Part shown: positions 12,715 through 23,667 of the stretch, piece after piece
How positions within the stretch are numbered: position 1 is the first letter of the stretch
How the letters are laid out: the number at the start of each line of letters is the position of its first letter
DNA from: Synchiropus splendidus
Lineage: Eukaryota > Chordata > Actinopteri > Syngnathiformes > Callionymidae
DNA: 64,000 nt
Assembly (NCBI RefSeq): GCF_027744825.2
Contig: NC_071335.1
Location: 12,785,501 to 12,849,500 of the forward strand
Direction of reading: 5' to 3'
Notes under the pieces: model-generated
The model's database searches: none
Seen by the model: the letters and a program-made list of their open reading frames with translations, nothing else
Told to the model about the DNA's origin: nothing
Position numbers and translations under genes: made by a program

Positions 12715-15700
12715 ATGGGTCGAAAGAAGAAGAAGCAGCTGAAACCCTGGTGTTGGTATCCTTTTCGGTCCATTGAACTTCGAGAGCTCACGAACAATAA
12801 CCAGTAGGCCCGTGCTTGGCTTAGCGGCTACCGTTAGCTTAGCAGTTGACTCATGCTGCGTTAAAACTCGCGTAAACCGAGTCGTTTGTCGATTGTGTTT
12901 CCACCCCTCGTTGCTAGTAATATGCGTGTTCGGGTTTCAGGGTTCATGGTCTCTTTATAGAGTTATTCTGTTGCCGTTTTGACTTTAAAGAGTTGTGGTC
13001 CGAGCTATTGTCGTTGCCTCCAGAACACGATGCTATTCTAGCGCGGAACTTCGTTTTCCCCACGTTCCTTAACGTCTCTGTGCAGGTACTGTAATCGAGA
13101 TTTCGACGACGAGAAGATCCTCATTCAGCACCAGAAAGCAAAACATTTTAAATGTCACATTTGCCACAAAAAGCTGTACACTGGTCCAGGCCTAGCTATT
13201 CACTGCATGCAGGTAAATTGGAAGTTTGCACAGCCTGGGTTTCTGTTTGCAGCATTACGCTTCATCATTGTACTACTGTTTTTAGGTGCATAAAGAGACT
13301 ATTGACAGTGTTCCAAATGCAATCCCTGGGAGAACAGACATCGAGTTAGAGATCTATGGCATGGAGGGGATCCCTGAAAAAGACATGCAAGAAAGGAGGC
13401 GTACAATAGAACAAAAGTCACAAGGTTGGTGTGCATTGATGGTGTCTCCCTTAATATTTAACTTTTAAATGTTGCTAAAGAAATGTTGTTCAAACTCACC
13501 GGCATGCGTCAACATGAGTCTTATTCACTCCTCTGTATGTTATTGAACGATGGTTTAAAGAATTGGTTTAAAGGTCATAATCTTTGGTGATAAGGATGAT
13601 TTGGAAATCTTCCTGAGACAGCTGAATAGATATTAATATAGTTAATATACAAAATAAATGGAGTTGGCAACCAGTAATTTACATTTTGCATTCCAGAGAG
13701 TCAAAAGAAAAAGAATCAAGATGACTCTGATGAAGACGACGACGATGACGAAGCGGGGCCGTCAGCTCAGCAGACGCCTGGAGTGCCCCCGCAGACCGGA
13801 TATGCTGCTCCAATGACTCAACCTGGAATGCCTCCTGTGGCTGGCACACCCGGAATGCCTCACGTTGGCTATCAAGGTATTCAGTGTGACCTGTTTTAAA
13901 AGTTTTTAGCTTTATTCACAGTCACGTATTGATGTTCATAGTTCATTACTAAGCTGATTTATTGCTACAGGTATGCCTCCAATGATGCCAGGAGTTCCTC
14001 CCATGATGCATGGCATGCCACCTGGCATGCATGGGATGCCACCAGGGTAGGTTTTGGTGCAGTGATCTATCTGGTGTAACCTTAAAAGGCAAAGTACTAT
14101 TTACAAAATGTAATTGCAACGCTCCTCTTTCTAGAATGATGCCAATGGGTGGCATGATGCCTCCCATGATGCCTGGAATGCCCGGCATACCTCCGGGTGA
14201 GTGGTGCTTTTTAGATTCTTTTATTTTTTTCCTAAATGATCATGTTTTATTTTGTCAAGTTCTTGATTTAGGTTAAATGTGGTGAGATGTTTTGGACTTC
14301 TATTTGAGCTGACTGTTCTAAACACAGGTATGCCGCCTCACATGGCCCCGCGGCCAGGGATGCCCCATATGGCACCAGTTACTGCTGCAGCAGCGATACC
14401 CCGGCCAGCAGCACCTGCAGCTCAGCCTGCAGTCACAAAACCTCTGTTCCCAAGTGCAGTACAGGTATGTGACATAAGGAGTTGAATATGCATTGTCATA
14501 CTTTTTTTTGTCCCAAAAACTGTTGCAGCCCCAGTTTTACATGTAAGCTTTTGCTATCTAATGTTGTGTCCTAAAACGGTTAGAACCGGAATTTGTAAAT
14601 TAACATGCTTCCTTTTCTCAAGGTTCTCAGTTTTAATATTCTTACATTTCCTCTGACCATGCTGCAGATGGGCGCTGGTGGTAAAAACACAGCAGAGGTT
14701 TCCTCCCCACCTGCTGACTTTCTTAACACATCACAAGTATGCATACAGGCTGGGCGTTGACTGTGGCAGCTGCATGTTGCTCAGAATTCAACTCATTTTG
14801 TCTCTGTTAGCGACTGCGTGTCCTTGCAATTGTTAATTTACGTGTGCTAGCAAGAGGCAACCATCTTCGTGTACCATATTGGCTTTCTGCAAACATTTTT
14901 CTATGCATGATGGTAAGAAGAATATAATGAAGTAGGCGAAGATGATTGATGTCATAGGCAATCCTCTTAAAATATTTTAAAAGAGGCATGTTTTATTTTC
15001 TTTCATGATTTTCTAACTCAAATCATGCTTTTTAGATGGCTTCTTGCACCACGTTTGCATAAACAATGCTCAACTGACTCTTTTCTGTGGCGGTGTAAAG
15101 CTCAATGGTTCTTTTCTACCATGTTATTCCAGTTTGCCGTTGTGCTGTACCCTCAATTTACTTTTCCAAGTGGCGTTAAGTGTTTGGTAAATTGATCCCT
15201 ATTTGCACTGGTCAGTTTTTAGGCAATTTGACAGCAAAGTAGATTCACGTTAATCCCCAGACATACCTGTGTAAGGTAAACAGAACAGTGACCACGGCAA
15301 AGGTTGTGTCTTACCTCTGTCCCTGGACACATGCTGATTCACGTCTCGCTGGTATTTTATTTTCAGCACTGCAGAAAGCGATGAAACTTCTAGTACAACT
15401 ATCATGATCTTCAAGTATTTACAGAGAAACTGGCGGGAGATTACTGAAAAGCAAAGGTCTCCATTCACATAGCTTTATCATTACTTTACCGCTTGTCTGT
15501 TTTGGCAGAAATAAGTGCAATTTGCAGCCAAATTTGCACATTACCGATTTTCATTCTCTATAAGACCCAATACCTGGACAAATCATCTTTTTCCATCCAA
15601 GGCGGGACTCCCACCATATCCAGCAGGTGGTCATTGTGTCCCGTCAGCAGTTTCGCACAGGAATATTTGCATGCCAACACGATGCTAAGCATAGATGTAA

Positions 15701-17452
15701 TCCAGTGCGAATAGGGTGTGTTAAACTATGTTTCTATCAGGTTATTTCTTCATACTTTAGCCATCGCACTTTGTAACTGTGTTCTGGATTTGTGTTTGTA
15801 TAGGCCCAGCAGAGCACCGCCGGAGCTGCAGCTACAAACTCCTTCACCACCCCTGCTGCCTCTGATGCACCCAAAGCGACATTCCCTGCGTACACCCAGC
15901 CCTCTGTCTCTTCTTCCGCTTCTTCTAACCCCTCTAGCAGTACTGTGGCTAAGCCCCCGGCCACAGTGACCAGTAAACCTGCCACCCTCACCACCACGAG
16001 TGCAACTAGTAAGTTGATCCACCCTGATGAGGATATCTCACTGGTAAGTTGCTCTGCCTTTTTATTTTGCCATTTTCACAGTAAGTAATGACTGAGGAGT
16101 ACTAATCTGCAGTTTTTATGGTTATATATTCAACTTCAGGCCTGCTTTACCCTTTGGGTGCCAGAGTGTTTTCAATGAAATCTTTAACTTTATTGCCATT
16201 TCAAACGGCTGTAGCTTGAAACTGGTTTGAGTGAACTCACTCATGTAATCGGTTTATTGTGTCACCTGGCAGCAGCCATTGTATTGCATAACTTTTACAG
16301 ATGTTTATCAAACTGCAATATAGACCTGCTGTCCAAAGTACTCAGACGTTACATGTGTAAATTGGTAGCCACGCCTGGCTCCGTATTTGCCGCTGGACTA
16401 GTATAAAAGCAGCGGCGCTACCTGTCAGTTTTGTGACTTTGGCGCCCAAAGGGTTGAAATCTAATTCTCTGTTGCCGAACAAACTTGTTCTGTTCTCTAA
16501 GTAATCGTGGTGAAATGCAATTGACTTGTCGTGTGGTGATCTCCACATCTTACCAAGAACTGTTGTGTCCTTGTCAACAGGAAGAAATGCGAGCACAACT
16601 CCCTCGGTACCAACGTCTGGTCCCCAGACTGGGCCAGGCCCACGTAGCTGCCCCCCCTGTGGCGGCTGTGGGCACAATGATGGCTCCACAGCCAGGCTTG
16701 CCCACACAGCAGCCAGGCATGAGGCATCAGATGCATGGTAAGATACTACGTTCATGTAGGATTTGAACTGGGGACGTTTAGATTAAAAAAACGAATGTAT
16801 TGTAACGTGACGTGTTTCCTGCTGTGCTGTCAAGGGCCCGTCTTGACCATTGTCTCCCAAAAAGTATTTCCCTCACATTACAGTGGTTGACCTTGGAGAT
16901 ATTAACCCAATGTCTTCTGTACATCTGTCATAAGGAGACACAAGGATCCGTGCTCCTCACAGCATCTCATACATCCTCAAAATAAAATCTGAAGGAAGAC
17001 AGTCGCAGTAATATCTGAAAGTAGCAATGCTTCTCTCTCAAGATCTACTTGAGCTTTGTCTGAACCACTCCACTGTTTCCCCTGCATCAATAAAGTTTGA
17101 CCAACTCGGGTGCTCTCTCCCATTCTCAAAGCCCTGTGGCAGATGGAACCCAGACAGTGAAACTGCTGCTATTGTGGAGTCTCCTGGTTTATTGATCACT
17201 GTTGCGATCGACCCACACTCAGTGGCGCAGCGCGTCTGCTAAACCAATATCATGGCGTTGTAGTTTTTCCACTGACTTGTGAATTGCGTTCCCTCTGCAG
17301 GCCAGTTCGGTGCTCCTCCACAAGGCATGCCTGGCTACATGCCGGGAGGGATGCCTCCTTTTGGACAGGGTCCTCCTATGGTCCCTCCATTCCAGGGAGG
17401 ACCCCCTATGGGCATGAGGCCGCCTGTTATGTCTCCTGCCGGACGCTACTGA
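12715..17452 (+). CDS. znf207: BUB3-interacting zinc finger protein ZNF207 / BuGZ, complete
   Basis: Nuclear and spindle protein that binds and stabilises BUB3, associates with microtubules and supports kinetochore attachment (established for human BuGZ). Exons: 12715-12755, 13086-13212, 13286-13424, 13697-13876, 13971-14046, 14135-14196, 14328-14464, 14668-14736, 15804-16043, 16581-16737, 17301-17452; 459 codons plus TGA (human about 478). The N-terminus starts [16 protein letters not shown] and has two C2H2 fingers: C13/C16/H29/H34 and C37/C40/H53/H58. An acidic stretch ([11 protein letters not shown]) and a low-complexity Pro/Met/Gly region follow. The GLEBS BUB3-binding motif ([20 protein letters not shown]) crosses the exon 9/10 junction and keeps the double glutamate. 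The end MSPAGRY matches the family. The 69 nt exon 14668-14736 corresponds to a region I recall as alternatively spliced in mammals; skipping it keeps the frame. Confidence 0.97.
12756..13085 (+). other. U12-type intron 1 of znf207
   Basis: The 330 bp intron starts GTATCCTTT, the exact minor-spliceosome 5' splice site. It contains TTCCTTAAC at 13065-13073, the exact U12 branch-point consensus, with the branch adenosine 13 nt before the terminal AG (13084-13085). It interrupts codon W14 inside the first zinc finger. Confidence 0.9.
14737..15803 (+). other. znf207 intron 8
   Basis: A 1.07 kb intron, the longest in znf207. No additional exon was recognised in it. Its acceptor is TATAG. Confidence 0.75.
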
Positions 17453-18030
17453 GCCAGCATCGCAGCCATCATATTAGGTTTGAGGTTAACACCTTTCTCT
17501 CATCCTTGTGCTAATTGAATGCTAGCTGCTAGCTAATGGCAGACCAGAGCTAAGACCAGTGGCGATGGAGAGTAAATATTCATTAAAACACATGGACATT
17601 TTTGGACAACACCACACAAGTTCTTGAAGCTGTTTTTCTTGCTTACGTGTGCGGATGTAATTTTTTTCCCCCCATAGGTTCCACTCAGGTTTCTGTAAAT
17701 GTGTTGAAATTATGTTTCTTTTGAAGCTCCTGGAGTTACATGAACGTTCCAACCCCTTACAAAGGCAAGTTCATCTTGTAAACTTTTGATCCTTTCTCTG
17801 CTCGATTGAGCCCCTCACAGCATGTTTAGGTGCTGTTGGACTTGCGTCCCCAACCTTGGTTGGTGAGGGTCTCTGAGATGATTCCAGCTTAGTCGTGCTG
17901 CATTTGCTACAAGTCACTCAGTTTACGCTTCTATCAAGTTTGTTTGAAGATTTCCACTCAGACAGGTTACTGTGTGCATCCTTTGTAATGTTTTATGAAT
18001 CTGTTGTAATAAAATCCATCTTGAAATCCA
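17453..18030 (+). other. znf207 3' UTR with poly(A) signal at 18008-18013
   Basis: Non-coding sequence after TGA. AATAAA at 18008-18013 is followed by GT-rich tggtttttcctggggtgtttg at about 18,034-18,054. More distal AATAAA hexamers at 18809-18814 and 19641-19646 could serve longer transcripts. Confidence 0.65.
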
Positions 18031-19893
18031 CTGCTGGTTTTTCCTGGGGTGTTTGAAGGTGAGTGATGAAGGTTTGTACCCACTTTGCATTTCCTGGCAT
18101 CTCATTCATCACGTCTCACCCACTGTCTTGAATAGAAGTGGTTTGTGCCTTTATTTACAGAACATTGTAATCTTGGAGTGCAGCATCTGATTTTAGCCTG
18201 CACTTCATGACCTTAACATTGGTGGCAAGCAACATCTGCTGCTCTTGCTGTTCTAGTTCCCAAGCTAAAGCTGAGCTTACAGCTCAGGTGGCCAGATACT
18301 GTGCTCTGGAATTGTTGAGTGATCAGACGTCGAACTCGGGTCTACTACACAGCGACATGTTCAAGTATCATCAGGGGCAGCGGGAAGCTTAGGTCCATGA
18401 CTGTTGACATCCGCCTCTCCACTTGTGTAGCAATGTAGTCATTCAGCTACACTCATGATGAACATATTCATCAACCACTGTTGAGTTGTTTGTTAAAATT
18501 GATGACCCTGAACCTCAGAGTTCCTGCCTCATGAGGTTTGTCTCTCCAGAAGAGCATGTTGCCTTCGCTCTCTGCACCTACTTACTTTAGCTTTTCATTG
18601 CCAACATCCATACAACGCTGAAGAATAGGTCCAGTCTGACAGGTGGTTCCTTTTAGATGGTTGCTGTCTGTTTTCCTGTGTGAGGAAACGGGAGGAGACA
18701 GCTGACCAAAGTGATGGAGAGATGCTATATCGCCACTCTGGCTTGAGCATGTCATTTCATGGGGCCCATCCTTCACTTCAAGCTGTGGTGTGGGATGTTT
18801 TGTGGTTCAATAAAGGCATACAAACAAAAGAAATTGATGGTCAGAGTTCTGATGGCTATGATCATCTGTGTGGGAGAAGATGGGTTCAAGACCCAGTGAG
18901 ATGGCAAGCTTGGGCCCTCAGGCAGGGTCTCGGTGCTGCAGACCTAACCTATTGAAAAAACAACGCAAAATGTTTTTTTGGGGGTTGAATTGAAAATTTA
19001 ATGCCACACTTTTTTTTATTAATATATAGAGTGTTAATAAATGACATGACACTTGGTCCACGTCAACATACCTGGTCCTAAAATGACCCTCAGTGCTGAA
19101 CGGTCACAACGGTGTCAAAGTCTCTGGGTCACACAGCAATGGCAACACGTGTTCAGATGATTTCCTGTTTACTGTCCGTATGACTCACTGCTGTGTATTT
19201 GTTTTTGTCTGTAGACTATCAGCTGTCAGCCTTTAACCCACTCAGCTGGCATGACAGGTCAGTTAACCTCAGTAAGTACCCGATGTTCATTTTAGTCTTC
19301 CGAATTATTCGGGTGACGTGGAAACTATTTGCATGTGCGGTTGTGTAACAAATAAGTTTGGGCTGACGTGCAAAATCCTCAATAATCTTAGAGCTCATGG
19401 ATTTCAAGGTAAGGTCCGAGCATCTGAGGTGAGTCGACCGTAGGCGAGGCACGGTTCTGCACTCTGCCTTCATCTGGCTTTCACGGGCCAGTGCTCATGA
19501 AGACAAAACTGTGGTCACCTGTTGTGTGGTTTTCAGAACTGTGACAGTATAACTCACCACACACTTAAATCTAGAACGCGATTGCACCTTTTTCTGTGGA
19601 CTCGAGTCACATATGATACGTTGAGCTGACATGTCTGTTGAATAAAGATGTTTTTGCCTCATCTCTGGCCTCTTCCTGTTTATTTAAGTGAGTTTATTAA
19701 GAAGGCTTTTGCAGATCAGGTGAAAAATAAACAACGTAATATCTCCCACTAACTTCTCCCCATTAATATGTAAAGTGTTCAGCAACACTGGGAAAGCAAG
19801 CTGATAATTGCTCATATTAATATTGTTTTAAAAGCCGTCCTGTCACTCGGAGCTCTTCATTTCCCCTCTTCAGTATCATATACAGTGTATATA

Positions 19894-19933
<40 letters not shown>

Positions 19934-20380
19934 CTGCATGCAGCTCAATATTGAGTGGAGGAGTTGGTGGTTCAGATAGTTAATAGTGTTTGGTTTTTTT
20001 TTTAATTCCAACATTAAGTTATGGATTTTGGATAATAGGGTTTTTTTTTTCTTCATTTCTTTTAAATGATCGCCGCATAGAATAGCGGTGGACGCACTCT
20101 TTCAAGCCCCATAGTGCAGTGCAACATTGAGACTATTTAACCAGTTTAGACATGGCCTGTTTCAAGCAATTGCATATAATAGTATTGTTTGGTGTGACCA
20201 GTTCTGAGGACTCTTTCCTAAGCAGTGATCATTTATAGAAGTATCTAAATAACACCAATGAAATCTTCAAATATGAACAATCTGATCTAAAAAAAAAAAA
20301 GCCTTGTCCAAGAGGAGAGATGAACCTTTCAAACAATGAAAGGTGAGTATAAAGAGATGACTCTAATTCTCACCATGTAT
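18031..20380. other. Intergenic region between znf207 and the CD7-like gene
   Basis: No coding exon was recognised on either strand. It contains the two distal AATAAA hexamers (18809, 19641) and a (TA)n tract at 19887-19934. Open frames here are short and low in complexity. Confidence 0.6.
19887..19934. repeat. (TA)n microsatellite
   Basis: About 48 bp of alternating TA broken by a single C (atacatat). It yields spurious YIYIYI frames. Confidence 0.95.
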
Positions 20381-20382
20381 TT

Positions 20383-20681
20383 ACTTCCTGTGTGTCACAG
20401 TGAAGACAGTCAACCCAACACACGAAAAAATACTTCCTGTGAGGAAAACCATATCCTCATCTTATTTGACACATGATGGTGATGCGGAAACAGAACTGCG
20501 GCTGGATTCTCTCTTCTCATTTCAGCAACTTCCCTCTGAAGGAGTTTTTCATCCTTGCGGCTTCGTCTTGCTCGCAGACAGAAGGAGGAGCTCTGAGCTC
20601 GTTCTCTTTTTCATTTCCAGTTAGTGTAAGACGTCCAGCTGTTGCTTCTGCGCTCTGGTGATTCTTCTCACGACCGCGGTG
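20383..20681 (+). promoter_or_regulatory. Promoter and 5' UTR region of the CD7-like gene
   Basis: Two identical ETS-family cores, ACTTCCTGT, lie at 20383-20391 and 20432-20440, within 60 bp of each other and about 250-300 bp before the start codon. ETS factors such as PU.1 or ETS1 drive many leukocyte genes, which fits the immune call. The transcription start cannot be placed from sequence. Confidence 0.4.
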
Positions 20682-23553
20682 ATGATGAAGCACCTCATTG
20701 GTCTATGGATTGTGTTGGCTGCGCTCAATGGCTGTGGTGAGATTCATATTTTGTTTTATAGCTAGATCACATGCCTATTATTACTTGACTGACTTTAGAT
20801 TCACTTACAAAATGATGTGTTTACAAGAGGGAAGTAAAACTATTGAAGCCGTAAAATGTGAAAAAAAAAGACTATACATATATATATGAATACTGTACTA
20901 TCAGTAAAAATGAATGACTTTTTCTGTTTCCTGATAATTCACATTTATTTTACTGAGAGTACAGTATTCATTACACATTAAACTGTCTTGTAATTGGACC
21001 TTTCCCCCTGCACATGTCAATAACTACACACACTAACTCTTTAAATTATTGTGCTGCATAATGTTCTGCTCTAAAGCAGGTGCAGTTATATCTACGTGTT
21101 TAATTGTGTACTTTTAAAAAGAAATACTTGCATGCGTTGATGCTCAAAAGAAAGAAAGATGTTAAGAAAACTAGACAAAGGTGCCTAAAATCCTAAAATC
21201 ACATGAATTGTATACAGTGAATTTCTTTTTTTATATCTATTATGTTGTGCCTTTGATCTTTCCTTTGAAAATAAATGTTCCTATTTATTTATTTATTTCA
21301 CCATTTATTTTTCATATTAATATTACTTATTGTCTTTACAAATTAGCATCCCAATCACTTCAGGCTTTTATTGTACAATTTCGTTGACAACCCCTCAAGT
21401 TGCTGCTCCTCTCATGACAAACATGGCCACCTCCTCCTCCTCCTACCTATTTCCATGTCGGGACCACAGCAAACTGAGAGTGGAAATGTTTGGTGGATGA
21501 GATTTATGAAGCAACACTTTCCTCACATGCAATTGTTTTCGGTGTCTCCAGAGGAAGTGCTGCTGTTTCAGAAGCGCTTCCGAAACAGAAGTGCAATAAG
21601 ACAAAACTTCATCGAGTCGAAATATTGGACTAATTTTTGACCTTTCATTGACTAAATATTGACCTCAAATTTAGTTTAATGGCCGTTTCAAATTCTCTTA
21701 AAATTGAAATCCAGATTCCATATTTCAAGTGCTCATGTTTCTGTGCTTGTTTTTCCTTGTGAGTCCTTTAAGACCCCACGGAGACATGCCTCCACCGACA
21801 AGTTGAGTCACATGAGCACGATGACCTCGCCACAGTTTTAATATAGTTACAAGCATGTGACAATATCAGTTGGTTCTTATGTGTTTTAGTTGATAAGCAG
21901 TCGGATGTCACACTCCTAACTGTCCCTCAGTGTGAACATGTGCATGAGTAGTGGAGCGTCCCCAACTTCTCACCAGCATTCAGAGTGGAAGTCTGCCCGC
22001 CAATAGTTCCACCCAGACAGTGTGAGCCTGGTGCGGAGGTCATCTTGACTTGGGCCTGTCTTCACACTCTTAACTCTTGCTGCATCACTTCTATTTTTTT
22101 TTTTTTAATTATAAATGCCTGCAGGCAAAACACTCTGTGGCTACACACACGAGTCAGTGCTCTGCTGCTTATCTAACATTAGGGTTATTAAATGCATTTT
22201 TCTTTTTTTATGACTCAAGTTATCGGTTCGTCACACCAGCTGTGAGTCTTTCATGAACTATTCAGACAAACTGAGTCATATTGATGTACTTGTTGGGTGA
22301 AAAAAAGGGTTGAATTTCAAAATAAAATATGGATTTTTTTTTTTTTTTTTGATAATTTGGATTTATTCTTTTGCTGGAAAGTAGTAATGAGGCTTCATGA
22401 AACAGTGTCCTCATTTTCACGGCGCCTTCAGATTCAAAACTTATGTGAGGTTTCTGTGAAATCATTGTTTAAGTCATAGATTTTTCCAGGCAGAGAGTTT
22501 TCTCCTTTTTCTTTCAACTTCAACACTCTTGTCCTCAGCGTGGAGCGCGACGCGGTTCATCGAAGTGACAGTCGGGGGCTCCGTGACGCTGCCCTGCGTG
22601 GTGGCGCGCGACACCCGCAGTCCCTCTGCAGTCAAGCTCCGGCGCACCTGGCTGCGGCCCGGCCAGTTCTTCTTCAAATACACCGACACGGACTTCAGCG
22701 TGGACGAGGGCGACTCCAGCCGCGTGAGTGCCAGCGGGGACCCCAGCACCCGCTCTGTCAACGTGACCATCTCTGAGCTGAGGCTCGACGACACGGACCG
22801 CTACCGCTGCGAGTTTGTGGTGGCGAACCTCTCGTCTGAAGACGACCTGGTGCCCGGGGTGGACGACTTCTTCCTGCTCACCAGCGCGAGTGAGTGTCTT
22901 CACCAGGGAGAGCTGTGGCTGTCTCAGTGCCAGAGGTCACGCTCATAACCGCTGACGTGGCGCAATGCTTTGCCAGCCAGTGAAAACATGCTGAGATTGC
23001 ATTTTCACTCATCTTTAGGAGTGACACCCTCATATCATTGTTGCAAACATACAGCCTCCTTTGAACCAGACCGACTGTTTATATCATTATTTCAAATAGC
23101 TATTTCAGCCAGTCCTGCTCTATATTCTATTAAAGCGTCCTTTATTCTTAAGCGCCTCTTGTGGTATCTTGAGTCAATACTTGATATTAGTATTGTGATC
23201 ATTATCAGCCAGAATACAAAGAGAATTACACCAACATTCAGTATTTTCTCCATATATTTGGCCCAACATTTATCTTATTTACACAACTATATATACAGTA
23301 TATTAGGGGTGAGATTCGACTGAAAAAAATAAATGTAGTTAATTCGACTATTTGTGATTATTTAATCTCAATTAATCGCAGTTAAATGGTACAAGAATAT
23401 TTGCCGCAAGGAGCCACATTTTTCTATTTGAATGAATTTGGTATATCACTGAATCAAATGATGGAGCCATATGTACATTTAAACAACAAAATATTGTTTG
23501 TTTTGCATCAGTTTGATATGGCAAGTTTTTATATCACCTTATTTAAACTAAAG

Positions 23554-23591
<38 letters not shown>

Positions 23592-23598
23592 CTATATA

Positions 23599-23667
<69 letters not shown>

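Noticed and set aside
18790..18960. Region with a tRNA B-box-like GGTTCAAGACC
   Set aside because: No matching A box or cloverleaf could be drawn, so neither a tRNA nor a SINE is supported.
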